Positions 8,154 through 16,171 of a stretch of 55,028 bases of DNA are shown piece by piece. Location: positions 77,434 to 132,461 of the forward strand of contig CANQGQ010000008.1 in the NCBI GenBank assembly GCA_947623305.1, in the 5' to 3' direction. The position numbers and the translations under genes are program-made. Below the pieces are notes generated by a model. That model saw only the letters and a program-made list of their open reading frames with translations. It ran no database searches and had not been told where the DNA came from. The stretch's first letter is position 1. Every line of letters starts with the position of its first letter. This DNA comes from an uncultured Alistipes sp. GTDB lineage: Bacteria; Bacteroidota; Bacteroidia; Bacteroidales; Rikenellaceae.

Positions 8154-9629
8154 CTATTTTTTCGTTATCCGTTCGAACTTCCGGTAGGCCTCTTCCCAGC
8201 GGGCGGGTTCTTCCGGTTCGAACCGGTGCGTCGTGATCGACGCGGCTGTCATGCGGCGCATCTCCTGAAGCGTATCGGCCAGTCCCAACGCTTTGGCCTG
8301 CACCATGATGTTGCCGATGGCCGTAGCTTCCGAAGGCCCTGCAACGACTGGCAGCCCCGTTGCCGAGGCGGTCATGCGGTTCAGCAGCTCGTTCTGCGCA
8401 CCACCGCCGATGACGTGGAGCACCCGCAGCTCGAACGGTGCGAGCCGACGGAGTTTGTCCAGAACTTCGCGGTATTTGAGGGCCAGACTGTCGAAAATGC
8501 AGCGCATCACGGCCGCATCGTCCGCCGGTTCGGGTTGATTCGTGTCGCGGCAGTAGGAGCGGATGGCGGCGACCATATCGGTCGGTGCAGCGAAACGGGC
8601 GTCATCGGGGTCGATGAGCGCGGCGAACGGCTCGGCTTTCGAGGTCATCTCGACGATCTGCGGATAGGAATACTCTTTTCCGGCGGCTTTCCATACGGCG
8701 CGGCACTGCTCCAGCAGCCACATGCCCGTGATGTTTTTCAGTACGCGGGTCGTTCCTTCGACGCCCCCTTCGTTGGTGAAGTTCATTGCGAAACTCTCGT
8801 CGGTGATGATCGGTTCGCGGGTTTCGATGCCCATCAGCGACCAGGTGCCCGACGACAGATAGGCGAAATGTTCGTCTTCGGCGGGTACGGCTGCGACGGC
8901 CGAACCGGTGTCGTGGCCGGCTACGGCGATGACGGGCACTTTGCCGAGCCCCGTGGCAGCGCAGATTTCGTCGCTCAACGTGCCGATGACATGCCCGGGC
9001 AGGACGATTTCGGGGAACAGCTCCGGTTTCACGCCCGCCGCTTCCAGCAGCGCAGGGTCGATCTTTTTCGTGCGCGGATCCATCAACTGCGAGGTCGAAA
9101 GGATGGTGTATTCGCAGACTTGGTTGCCCGTGAGCAGATACGAAAGCGCATCGGGAACGAACAGAATCTTGTGGGCCGCTTCCAGCGCCGCATTGCCTTC
9201 GCGGCGGGCGGCGAACAGTTGGTAGAGCGAGTTGAAGTTCATGATCTGGATGCCTGTACGGTCATAGACCTCGCGGCGGGGCATCCATTCGAAAAATGCC
9301 TCCGGAGCGCCGTCGGTGTAGGGATCGCGATAGGCGCGGGGCTGGCCCAGCAGCTGGCCGTCGCTTCCGATGAAGACCATGTCCACGCCCCACGTGTCGA
9401 TGCCGATCGAGTCGATGGCGATGCCTTTGGCGGCGGCGCGGCGCAATCCTTCGCAGATGTCGTCGAACAGTGCGTAGAGGTTCCAGTAGTAGCGGCCGAA
9501 GATGCGGGTCAGCCGATTCGGGAAGCGGTTCAACTCCTCGGTTCGGAGTTGTTGGCCGTCGAGCGTGGCCAGAATGACCCGACCGCTCGTGGCGCCCAGA
9601 TCGACGGCTATGATGTGTTTCTGTTCCAT
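8154..9629 (-). CDS. rhaB: rhamnulokinase
   Basis: A 491-residue FGGY-family sugar kinase (E. coli RhaB 489) that phosphorylates L-rhamnulose at O1. It opens with the ATPase motif IAVDLGATSGRVI and has VPVIAVAGHDTGSAVAAVPA and FAYLSSGTWSLMGIE in the middle, and LRVLHVIGGGAQNELLNR in the C-terminal domain. I chose ATG 9629 (MEQKHIIAVDLG); a further upstream in-frame ATG would add 29 residues with no family match. It is the first gene of the rhamnose operon, with a candidate promoter 110 bases upstream. Confidence 0.96.
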   Translation of the reverse strand: MEQKHIIAVDLGATSGRVILATLDGQQLRTEELNRFPNRLTRIFGRYYWNLYALFDDICEGLRRAAAKGIAIDSIGIDTWGVDMVFIGSDGQLLGQPRAYRDPYTDGAPEAFFEWMPRREVYDRTGIQIMNFNSLYQLFAARREGNAALEAAHKILFVPDALSYLLTGNQVCEYTILSTSQLMDPRTKKIDPALLEAAGVKPELFPEIVLPGHVIGTLSDEICAATGLGKVPVIAVAGHDTGSAVAAVPAEDEHFAYLSSGTWSLMGIETREPIITDESFAMNFTNEGGVEGTTRVLKNITGMWLLEQCRAVWKAAGKEYSYPQIVEMTSKAEPFAALIDPDDARFAAPTDMVAAIRSYCRDTNQPEPADDAAVMRCIFDSLALKYREVLDKLRRLAPFELRVLHVIGGGAQNELLNRMTASATGLPVVAGPSEATAIGNIMVQAKALGLADTLQEMRRMTAASITTHRFEPEEPARWEEAYRKFERITKK

Positions 9630-9738
9630 GATGGGGTTATGCGTTTTGGTTGGTTTCGTAAGGTTCGTCGCCGCTTGCCGCACGAGGCGTTCCTGTTCGT
9701 TTCCGTGGAGGAACAACCGTTCCGAGGCTACCGATTCT

Positions 9739-9746
9739 CAAAATTA
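9739..9746 (-). promoter_or_regulatory. candidate promoter of the rhaB operon
   Basis: Read on the minus strand this is TAATTTTG, a full match to the Bacteroidota -7 element TAnnTTTG, about 110 bases before rhaB. No good TTTG -33 element is seen at the usual distance, which fits a promoter that needs an AraC-type activator. The leader between it and rhaB carries no gene. Confidence 0.5.
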
Positions 9747-9806
9747 GCGATTTTCCCTCGGCACGGCATGAACGAAATGATTTTAAGACTGTTTGTTTTG
9801 ATTTTG

Positions 9807-11591
9807 TCATTCGCCTAAATAGTACGACGGAACGGGCGATTGGGGATACCCCTGGCTGCGTTCGACGAGGTAGCTGCGATAGATGGGGTCTTGCAGCAGC
9901 GTCGTCCGCCGGTCGTCGGCCGGAATGCAGGTCGAGTAGATGCGGATTTCATTGCCGACGGCCGTAACGATCTCTTCGCGCCAGTCGCCTTCGATGTCGC
10001 CGATCAGCAGGATCGAACCTTCGATGCCCTCGGTCAACGACGTGTCGGGCCATTTGACGATGCGGTCGCCCCGCAGCGTTTCGCGCAATCGGTCGGCGTC
10101 CCACCAGATCCAGTTGCGGCACGGCGGTATGTCTTTGACTTCGGTGGGGAGTGCTTCTCCCTGTGCTGTTAGCAGATAGCGGACGTCGCTGCCGCCTTTG
10201 CGGTCTTCCGAAGCGAAGCATTCCAGTCCGGCGTGCGTCGGGTCGATGTCGGCGACCATCGCATCGCCTACGTGGAACGTGTTGCGGCCGATGTTCCACA
10301 GTTGTTCGCCGGTTGCCGCATCCACGCAGCAGACGCCGCGTCCGTCTTCGTGATGCACTTCGACGCCCATCAGTACCTCCATTCCGGGCCGTGCGGGGTC
10401 GATGTCCGTCAGATAGATTTTGTCCGGATGACCCACGCCCGCCGACCACAGCAGCGAACCGTTGTCGTCGAGCATGCAGGCTCCCAGCAGGATTTCATCG
10501 CGACCGTCGGCATCGACATCGCCCACGACCATGTTGTGGGAGCCCTGGCTGCGGATCACGGGATTCTCCTCGTCGCCGTCCCAGCGCCAGAGGCGGGTTA
10601 GCTTGCCGTCGTGCAGCTGCCACGCATCGACTAACATGGCTCGATAGGTGCCGCGACATGCCAAAATGGCGGGTGTGCGACCGTCTAAATAGGCCATGCC
10701 GATTTGGTGGCGGCTTTGGCGGTTGCGGTCGCCCAATCGCCACGAACGTTCGGGCCATGGGGCGCGGGCAATCTCTTCGCCCGTCTCTCCGTCGAGGACG
10801 ACCAAATATTCGTGGCCGTTCTGCACGTGGTGGGTCTCGTCGCGCGTGCCGTCGGGACAGATGCGCAGGGCGACTTCGGCCCGCCCGTCTCCGTCGAAGT
10901 CATAGACGGCGTAGGGCGAGTACCATACGCCCGGTTCGACTCCTTCGCCCAACGAATAGCTCCACATGCGGGAGCCGTCGCGCCGATAGGCGGCGATCGT
11001 ATAGACCGAATCGAAATGCCGCCCTTGCACGCCCGGGTCTACGCCTGTGGCCGGTGTGCGGACGACGAACTCGAACGCTCCGTCGCCGTCTAAATCGCCG
11101 ATGCCGAGTTTGCCCGCATCGCCTTGCGTGCGGAATGCTGCGTAGCGTGGCGCCTGTCGCAGAATACGGTAATCCGCAGCGACCCACGGCGAGGCAGCCT
11201 CATTCGGATGGGTTCCGGCTGGGAGGACCCGATATTCGGCAGGCCCGTCGACCGGATGCCGGTCGATGAAATCGGTCGTGCGGGTGATCGGACGGCTCGT
11301 CAGTCGTTTGACATGTCCGTTTACCCGTCGGTAGAGGTGGAATCCCGTATTTTCGGGGTCGCTGTCCAGCAATCGCCAGCCGAGATAGATCCCTTTGCCG
11401 TCCTCCGACAAGCGGGCGGTCAGTCCACGGTCGAGTTTTTCGCAGACGCGCTCCGTGGCATAGCCTTCGACTTGCGGTTTGATTTCGTGGCTCGGTTTGA
11501 GCACTTCGTAGTTGTAGACCCGTTCGCGCGGATCTTGGGCCGAGGCGCAAAGCGCCGTCAGCAACGCTGCGGCCAGCAAAATTCGTTTCAT
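9807..11591 (-). CDS. rhamnogalacturonan lyase (polysaccharide lyase family 11)
   Basis: A 594-residue exported enzyme with a signal peptide (residues 1-18, LLTALCASAQ). PL11 lyases cut the rhamnose-galacturonate backbone of rhamnogalacturonan I by beta-elimination. Family features are the N-terminal domain LSEDGKGIYLGWRLLDSDPENTGF followed by FHLYRR, and a beta-propeller with repeated calcium-binding loops such as IGDLDGDGAFEFVVR, YDFDGDGRAEVALR and VGDVDADGRDEILLG. It starts 7 bases after the GH105 gene ends, so both are one transcript: the lyase makes unsaturated oligomers that the hydrolase trims. An exact cleavage mode (endo or exo) cannot be read from the sequence. Confidence 0.93.
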   Translation of the reverse strand: MKRILLAAALLTALCASAQDPRERVYNYEVLKPSHEIKPQVEGYATERVCEKLDRGLTARLSEDGKGIYLGWRLLDSDPENTGFHLYRRVNGHVKRLTSRPITRTTDFIDRHPVDGPAEYRVLPAGTHPNEAASPWVAADYRILRQAPRYAAFRTQGDAGKLGIGDLDGDGAFEFVVRTPATGVDPGVQGRHFDSVYTIAAYRRDGSRMWSYSLGEGVEPGVWYSPYAVYDFDGDGRAEVALRICPDGTRDETHHVQNGHEYLVVLDGETGEEIARAPWPERSWRLGDRNRQSRHQIGMAYLDGRTPAILACRGTYRAMLVDAWQLHDGKLTRLWRWDGDEENPVIRSQGSHNMVVGDVDADGRDEILLGACMLDDNGSLLWSAGVGHPDKIYLTDIDPARPGMEVLMGVEVHHEDGRGVCCVDAATGEQLWNIGRNTFHVGDAMVADIDPTHAGLECFASEDRKGGSDVRYLLTAQGEALPTEVKDIPPCRNWIWWDADRLRETLRGDRIVKWPDTSLTEGIEGSILLIGDIEGDWREEIVTAVGNEIRIYSTCIPADDRRTTLLQDPIYRSYLVERSQGYPQSPVPSYYLGE

Positions 11592-11598
11592 AAGTTCG

Positions 11599-12855
11599 TT
11601 ATTTTTCCAATTCGATGCACCCCATGATGAACGGCCCCGTGGCTTTGGCGTCGTTATCGCGGATGCGTTCGCCGATGTAGTATTCGAAACTGCCGTCGCG
11701 GTAGGGATTCCCGCCCAAACCGCCCACGGCGCAGCAGCGGGTGAGCGTCAGCGTGCCGTCGGCGTTTTCGACCAACAGCCGCTTGCGGAGGCCGTCGAAG
11801 GCTTTCTCGGCATATTGCCGATAGGAGGCGTCGATGAGCCCCTTGTTGACGGCTTTGGCGTAGGCGTACATGAGTTGCGACGTTACCGAAGCCTCCGGAT
11901 AGTTTCCTTCGCGTTCGGGACAGTCGATGACCTGATACCACAGTCCGTCGCGCTGGTATTTGGGCAGCGCGTCCGCCAGCCCCTGCACGAGCGAGACGAC
12001 GAAAGCCCGATCGGGATGGTCGGTCGGAATGAAATCCAGATTGTCCACCAGCGCCATGAACCACCAGCCGATGCTGCGGCCCCAGAAATTGGGCGAATGG
12101 CCCGTCGCGGGATCGGCCCATCGTTGCGAGCGGCTTTCGTCCCACGCATGGTGATAGAGCCCCGTTGCGGCATCGTAGGTGTGTTCGTGGCAGAGCTTGA
12201 TTTGGCGGACGGCTTCGTCGATGCAGGCGGGCCGGTCGAACTCCGCGCCGAATTGCGAGAGGAACGGCGAGGCCATGTACAGACCGTCCAACCACATCTG
12301 ATGCTGGTAGATCAGTTTGTGCCAGTAGCCGCCGTCGCAGGTGCGGGGTTGCAGTTTCAGTTGGTGGAGGAGCACATCCATCGCCTTGCGGTACTTCTCC
12401 TTGCCGGTCTCGCGGTAGCAGTCGAACAGAACTTTCCCCGAATTGATAAAATCGAGGTTATAGGAGGCCAAGTCGTACAGATGGATGTTCCCTTCGTCGT
12501 CCACGAGGCGGTCGGCCCATCGCTCCACATAATCGAAATAGGTGCGGTCGCCCGTCGTTTTCCACATGCGGAGCATGGCGCAGCATCCGACGCCCTGCGC
12601 GTAGCCGAAAAAGAGGCGTTTGCCGTGATCTAATTGCCAGGCTTCGGGGAAACGGCGCATTTCCGAATCGGCGAATCGACGGGCATAGGTCTGTTCGGAT
12701 TTTTGTTCGGCGGAGGTCGTCGCGGTTGCGGCGGTGTGTGTCGCGGTTGCGACGGTGTGCGTCGTTGAAGCGGTAGTTTTCACGGTTCCGGCCCCCGTCG
12801 CCGGCAAGGTCGCGGTCAGCAGCAACGCGAACGTGCAGAAGCAAAATCGTTTCAT
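11599..12855 (-). CDS. unsaturated rhamnogalacturonyl hydrolase (GH105)
   Basis: A 418-residue exported six-hairpin enzyme. The signal peptide (1-22) is followed by an unusual Thr/Ala/His-rich linker (about residues 25-50) coded by an imperfect 21-base tandem repeat, then the YteR/RhiN-type domain. Signature segments are HGKRLFFGYAQGVGCCAMLR, IYQHQMWLDGLYMASPFLSQ with the Asp equivalent to the catalytic residue, YHHAWDESRSQRWADPATGHS, and FWGRSIGWWFMALVD. It removes the 4,5-unsaturated galacturonate left by PL11 lyases, freeing rhamnose-ended products for the rhamnose pathway. First gene of a two-gene operon with the lyase; a TACATTTG promoter element lies 44 bases upstream. Confidence 0.93.
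   Translation of the reverse strand: MKRFCFCTFALLLTATLPATGAGTVKTTASTTHTVATATHTAATATTSAEQKSEQTYARRFADSEMRRFPEAWQLDHGKRLFFGYAQGVGCCAMLRMWKTTGDRTYFDYVERWADRLVDDEGNIHLYDLASYNLDFINSGKVLFDCYRETGKEKYRKAMDVLLHQLKLQPRTCDGGYWHKLIYQHQMWLDGLYMASPFLSQFGAEFDRPACIDEAVRQIKLCHEHTYDAATGLYHHAWDESRSQRWADPATGHSPNFWGRSIGWWFMALVDNLDFIPTDHPDRAFVVSLVQGLADALPKYQRDGLWYQVIDCPEREGNYPEASVTSQLMYAYAKAVNKGLIDASYRQYAEKAFDGLRKRLLVENADGTLTLTRCCAVGGLGGNPYRDGSFEYYIGERIRDNDAKATGPFIMGCIELEK
12720..12761. repeat. 21-base tandem repeat inside the GH105 linker
   Basis: Two adjacent 21-base units (12720-12740 and 12741-12761) agree at 19 of 21 positions and code on the minus strand for the HTVATAT/HTAATAT linker. Because the unit is a multiple of three, changes in copy number would lengthen or shorten the linker without breaking the frame. 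Confidence 0.7.
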
Positions 12856-12898
12856 GGTTATTCAGGTATGCGGTTCGATCGGTTTCGGTTCATTTCTA

Positions 12899-12906
12899 CA
12901 AATGTA
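12899..12906 (-). promoter_or_regulatory. candidate promoter of the GH105-PL11 operon
   Basis: TACATTTG on the minus strand, matching TAnnTTTG, 43 bases before the GH105 start. The upstream side (12907-12950) is AT-rich (GTAATTATATACTTTTATG on the plus strand) and has no clear TTTG at the expected spacing, again compatible with activator dependence. Confidence 0.55.
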
Positions 12907-12981
12907 GGAAAATTTATGTAATTATATACTTTTATGTATCTCTATTTTTGCTCCGGATTTTCAAATCCGACCGTCGTTTTT

Positions 12982-12998
12982 CACGGCCTTTGGCCGTG
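12982..12998. repeat. short perfect hairpin next to repeat copy 2
   Basis: CACGGCC-TTT-GGCCGTG, a 7-bp perfect stem. The equivalent place before repeat copy 1 (about 3527-3543) has a related but decayed GC-rich sequence, so this hairpin is probably part of a longer dispersed element. Confidence 0.5.
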
Positions 12999-13009
12999 TA
13001 TTCAGTTTT

Positions 13010-13044
13010 GACCCACCCCCAAACCCCCGCCTTGGCGGGGGCTT
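13010..13044. repeat. dispersed hairpin repeat, copy 2
   Basis: Same 35-base element as at 3554-3588 with the central AA replaced by TT, so the inner palindrome is CCCCCGCC-TT-GGCGGGGG. It lies in the 314-base gap between the divergent GH105 and fabI genes. Apart from this element, the hairpin just before it and the two promoters at the ends, I see nothing else in that gap. Confidence 0.7.
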
Positions 13045-13137
13045 GGGTCGGGTAGCCGAAATCAATCAAGTTTTACGACTGTTGTCACGTCGATGTATAT
13101 AATCACCAAATTTTCTTCGAATAACCGAGCATTTTGC

Positions 13138-13145
13138 TACCTTTG
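13138..13145 (+). promoter_or_regulatory. promoter -7 element of fabI
   Basis: TACCTTTG matches TAnnTTTG exactly and ends 24 bases before the fabI ATG. A TTTC at 13112-13115 sits near the -33 position. Confidence 0.7.
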
Positions 13146-13169
13146 CCGCGAATTTAATCGGAAAAAACT

Positions 13170-14030
13170 ATGGCTTGCAACTTATTGAAGGGAAAGAAGG
13201 GATTGATTTTTGGGGCGCTCAACGAACACTCCATCGCCTGGAAGGTGGCCGAACGGGCCGTCGAGGAGGGCGCCGAAATCGTCCTGACCAATACCGCCGT
13301 CTCCATCCGCATGGGCACAATCTCCAAATTGGCCGAGAAGTGCCATACGATCGTCGTGCCGGCCGATGCGACTAACGTCGAGGACCTCGAAAATCTGATC
13401 GACCGTACGATGGAACATTTCGGCGGCAAGTTCGATTTCATGCTCCACTCGATCGGCATGTCGCCCAACGTCCGCAAGGGCCGCACCTACGACGATCTGG
13501 ATTACGACTATCTGCTGAAGACGCTCGATATTTCGGCGATCTCGTTCCATAAGGCCATCCAGGTGGCCCGCCACAAGGATGCCATCAACGATTGGGGTTC
13601 GATCGTCGCGTTGACCTATATTGCCGCCCAGCGCACGTTGTACGGCTACAACGACATGGCCGATGCCAAGGCGTTGCTGGAATCCATCGCCCGCAGCTTC
13701 GGATATATCTACGGCCGCGAAAAACATGTGCGGATCAATACCGTCTCGCAGTCGCCCACGCCGACGACGGCCGGCAACGGCGTGATGGGGCTCGGCGACC
13801 TGATGACCTTCGCCGACAGCATGTCGCCGCTCGGCAATGCCACGGCCGAGGATTGCGCGAACTACGTGCTGACGCTCTTTTCCGACCTGACGCGCAAGGT
13901 AACGATGCAGAACCTCTATCACGACGGCGGTTTTTCGTCGATGGGCATGTCGCGCCGCGCGATGAAGACCTACGAGAAGGGCATGCGGTTCGACGACGTG
14001 CACGAAAATCAGTATCCTTTCGGCAAATGA
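13170..14030 (+). CDS. fabI: enoyl-[acyl-carrier-protein] reductase
   Basis: A 286-residue short-chain dehydrogenase that carries out the last step of each fatty-acid elongation cycle with NADH. The N-terminal segment LLKGKKGLIFGALNEHSIAW is the modified nucleotide-binding loop of FabI (G-A-x(5)-S-I-A-W). The active-site pair Tyr-x6-Lys is seen in YGYNDMADAK. SQSPTPTTAGNGVMGLGDLM corresponds to the mobile substrate loop. It is slightly longer than E. coli FabI (262), as is usual in Bacteroidota. Monocistronic by appearance, with its own promoter. Confidence 0.95.
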   Translation: MACNLLKGKKGLIFGALNEHSIAWKVAERAVEEGAEIVLTNTAVSIRMGTISKLAEKCHTIVVPADATNVEDLENLIDRTMEHFGGKFDFMLHSIGMSPNVRKGRTYDDLDYDYLLKTLDISAISFHKAIQVARHKDAINDWGSIVALTYIAAQRTLYGYNDMADAKALLESIARSFGYIYGREKHVRINTVSQSPTPTTAGNGVMGLGDLMTFADSMSPLGNATAEDCANYVLTLFSDLTRKVTMQNLYHDGGFSSMGMSRRAMKTYEKGMRFDDVHENQYPFGK

Positions 14031-14109
14031 CCGTTTGCAGCGGGATTCCGACCGGAACGGCGAGGTGAGATTTCTTGATTTTTCATTTCCGAATCTTAAT
14101 TCTTATTTC

Positions 14110-14117
14110 TACCTTTG
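14110..14117 (+). promoter_or_regulatory. promoter -7 element of panC-panD
   Basis: TACCTTTG, an exact TAnnTTTG match, 24 bases before the panC ATG at 14142. It overlaps an in-frame upstream start at 14115, which argues that translation begins at 14142. Confidence 0.65.
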
Positions 14118-14141
14118 CCGGTGCAATCCGTTTCAAGAGTA

Positions 14142-14978
14142 ATGAAAGTATTGACAAGCGTCGAAGCGCTTCGCAAGGAGTTGGATCGCATTGATCCGCG
14201 AGGCGTCGGATTCGTGCCCACCATGGGGGCGCTCCATGCGGGCCACCGTTCGTTGGTCGAGCGCGCGCGTAAGGAGAATGCCACCGTCGTGGTGAGCGTT
14301 TTCGTCAACCCGACCCAGTTCAATGACAAGAACGATCTCAAGCATTACCCCCGTACGCCGGAGGCCGATGCTCGGTTGCTCGAAGCGGCCGGTGCCGACT
14401 TCGTGCTGATGCCCTCCGTCGAGGAGATCTATCCCGAAGAGGACACGCGCGTGTTCGACTTCGGGCAGATCGACAAGGTGATGGAGGGAGCCACGCGCCC
14501 GGGCCATTTCAACGGGGTTGCACAGGTCGTCAGCCGTTTGTTCGACATCGTGCGCCCGGCCCGCGCCTACTTCGGGGAGAAGGATTTCCAGCAGATCGCC
14601 GTCATCAAGGCGATGGTGCGCCAGTTGAATCTGGCGATCGACATCGTGGAGTGTCCGATCGTTCGCGGTGAGGACGGGCTGGCTCTTTCGTCGCGCAACG
14701 CCTTGCTCGACGCTCCCCACCGCGAGGCCGCTCCGCATATTTATGCCGTGTTGCGCGCCGCCGTCGAGCAGTCGCATACGTTGACACCGGCGGAACTCGA
14801 AAAATGGGTCGTCGCCGAAGTGGAGCGCGACGAACGATTGAAAGTCATCTATTATCAGTCGGTCGATGCGCTGACGATGCAGAAAGTCTCCGACTGGAGC
14901 GACGCCGAACGCATTCAGGGCTGCATAGCCGTGCAGGCCGGCGACATCCGTTTAATCGACAACATCCGTATCCGATAA
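14142..14978 (+). CDS. panC: pantoate-beta-alanine ligase (pantothenate synthetase)
   Basis: A 278-residue enzyme that joins D-pantoate and beta-alanine using ATP in the coenzyme A pathway. It shows the HIGH-like motif in [17 protein letters not shown] (near residue 30), [20 protein letters not shown], the active-site stretch YFGEKDFQQ and the KMSKS-like [10 protein letters not shown]. The chosen start [10 protein letters not shown] follows the promoter element and gives the family N-terminus. Its stop overlaps the panD start by one base (TAATG), so the product and the next enzyme are translationally coupled; panD supplies its beta-alanine. Confidence 0.96.
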   Translation: MKVLTSVEALRKELDRIDPRGVGFVPTMGALHAGHRSLVERARKENATVVVSVFVNPTQFNDKNDLKHYPRTPEADARLLEAAGADFVLMPSVEEIYPEEDTRVFDFGQIDKVMEGATRPGHFNGVAQVVSRLFDIVRPARAYFGEKDFQQIAVIKAMVRQLNLAIDIVECPIVRGEDGLALSSRNALLDAPHREAAPHIYAVLRAAVEQSHTLTPAELEKWVVAEVERDERLKVIYYQSVDALTMQKVSDWSDAERIQGCIAVQAGDIRLIDNIRIR

Positions 14979-15340
14979 TGAAATTTCAGATCGAAGTCAT
15001 CAAATCGAAAATCCACCGCGTAACGGTAACCGAAGCGAACCTCAATTACGTGGGCAGCATCACCATCGACGAAGCGCTGCTGGAGGCTGCCAACATGATC
15101 GAAGGCGAGAAGGTGCAGATTATGGACATCAACAACGGCGAGCGGTTGGAGACTTATATTATAAAGGGGCCTCGCAATAGCGGTTGCATCTGTCTGAACG
15201 GTGCGGCTGCGCGTAAGGTGCAGGTCGGCGACGTGGTCATCATCGCGTCGTATGCCTTGATGGATTTCGAGGAGGCTAAGCAGTTCCGGCCGTGGGTGAT
15301 CTTCCCTGATACGGCGACCAACCGTATCATCGGCAAATAA
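14978..15340 (+). CDS. panD: aspartate 1-decarboxylase proenzyme
   Basis: A 120-residue pyruvoyl enzyme making beta-alanine from aspartate. The self-cleavage pair Gly-Ser lies at residues 26-27 in NYVGSITID; the Ser becomes the pyruvoyl group (E. coli cleaves at Gly24-Ser25). Other family segments: [35 protein letters not shown]. Start ATG overlaps the panC stop by one base. Ends before a strong terminator. Confidence 0.96.
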   Translation: MKFQIEVIKSKIHRVTVTEANLNYVGSITIDEALLEAANMIEGEKVQIMDINNGERLETYIIKGPRNSGCICLNGAAARKVQVGDVVIIASYALMDFEEAKQFRPWVIFPDTATNRIIGK

Positions 15341-15402
15341 TCGGAGGGCGGGCGGATAAGCGCTCTTGGGTGCGATTCTCCGGCTTTCGTAAATGTCCTG
15401 TT

Positions 15403-15436
15403 GCCCCTTTGCCTTATATCGGCAAGGGGCTTTTTT
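15403..15436 (+). terminator. intrinsic terminator of panC-panD
   Basis: GCCCCTTTGCC pairs with GGCAAGGGGC (one bulged T), loop TTATATC, followed by six T. It lies 62 bases after panD. Confidence 0.85.
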
Positions 15437-15571
15437 GTTAGAGATTTTCAGCCTGCCCAAGTTATTTGTTTCGTCTTTGGTCGTACTGACGAATCGGTTA
15501 TCTTGTCGAAGAACAGCGACCTAATTAAAACGTTTTATGCTACCTCGCCGTACCAGTTAACAAAAAATTCC

Positions 15572-15579
15572 TATATTTG
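15572..15579 (+). promoter_or_regulatory. promoter -7 element of the DUF456 gene
   Basis: TATATTTG, exact TAnnTTTG, ending 23 bases before the ATG at 15603. The sequence between it and the panD terminator shows nothing else. Confidence 0.65.
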
Positions 15580-15602
15580 TGGGTTGAAGGGGTTAGGGAG
15601 TG

Positions 15603-16097
15603 ATGGATATCGTGCTTTCGATAGCGGCTTGTTTGTTGGCGATATTGGGTATCGTCGGTGCTGTCGTGCCCGTACTGCCTGGCCCCGTGCTCGGTTATTG
15701 CGGGTTGCTTTGCATCGCTGCCGCTTCGTTTTCCGAGACCGATGCCGCAACGCTGTGGATATGGGGCGGGGTTACGTTGGCCGTTACCGTCGCCGACTAC
15801 GTTTTGCCCGCGTGGATGGCCAAACGCTTCGGGGGTTCGCATGCCGGTGCCGTCGGCGCGACGATCGGGGCAATTGCCGGCATCTTCGTCTTTCCGCCCA
15901 TCGGGATTTTGTTGGGACCTTTCGTCGGAGCCGTCGTGGGCGAGTTGATTCACAACGGGGAGGATACGGCCCATGCCATTCAGGTCGGTATCGGCTCGTT
16001 TCTCTCGTTCATCGTCGGTACGGGATTGAAATTGTTCGTGTCGATCGGACTGGCCATTTTGATTGTCATGCAGTTTTTCGTCTCGTCCGGCAGTTGA
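15603..16097 (+). CDS. DUF456 family membrane protein
   Basis: A 164-residue integral membrane protein with two hydrophobic halves (about residues 1-60 and 75-164). The family signature is clear: GAVVPVLPGPVLGYCGLL near residue 22, then DYVLPAWMAKRFGGSHAGAV and FPPIGILLGPFVGAVVGEL with repeated glycines. Function is not established. A GTG three bases earlier is an alternative start. It is close behind its own promoter and 74 bases ahead of the M16 peptidase gene, with no overlap. Confidence 0.88.
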   Translation: MDIVLSIAACLLAILGIVGAVVPVLPGPVLGYCGLLCIAAASFSETDAATLWIWGGVTLAVTVADYVLPAWMAKRFGGSHAGAVGATIGAIAGIFVFPPIGILLGPFVGAVVGELIHNGEDTAHAIQVGIGSFLSFIVGTGLKLFVSIGLAILIVMQFFVSSGS

Positions 16098-16171
16098 CGA
16101 TGTTTTGATTATGAATATCCCCGCTATATTCCCACCTCGAACAGAACGATAACCAATTAATAAAAAAACGG

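Noticed and set aside
6797..8236. 479-codon plus-strand frame opposite rhaA
   Set aside because: Antisense shadow; rhaA matches its family end to end.
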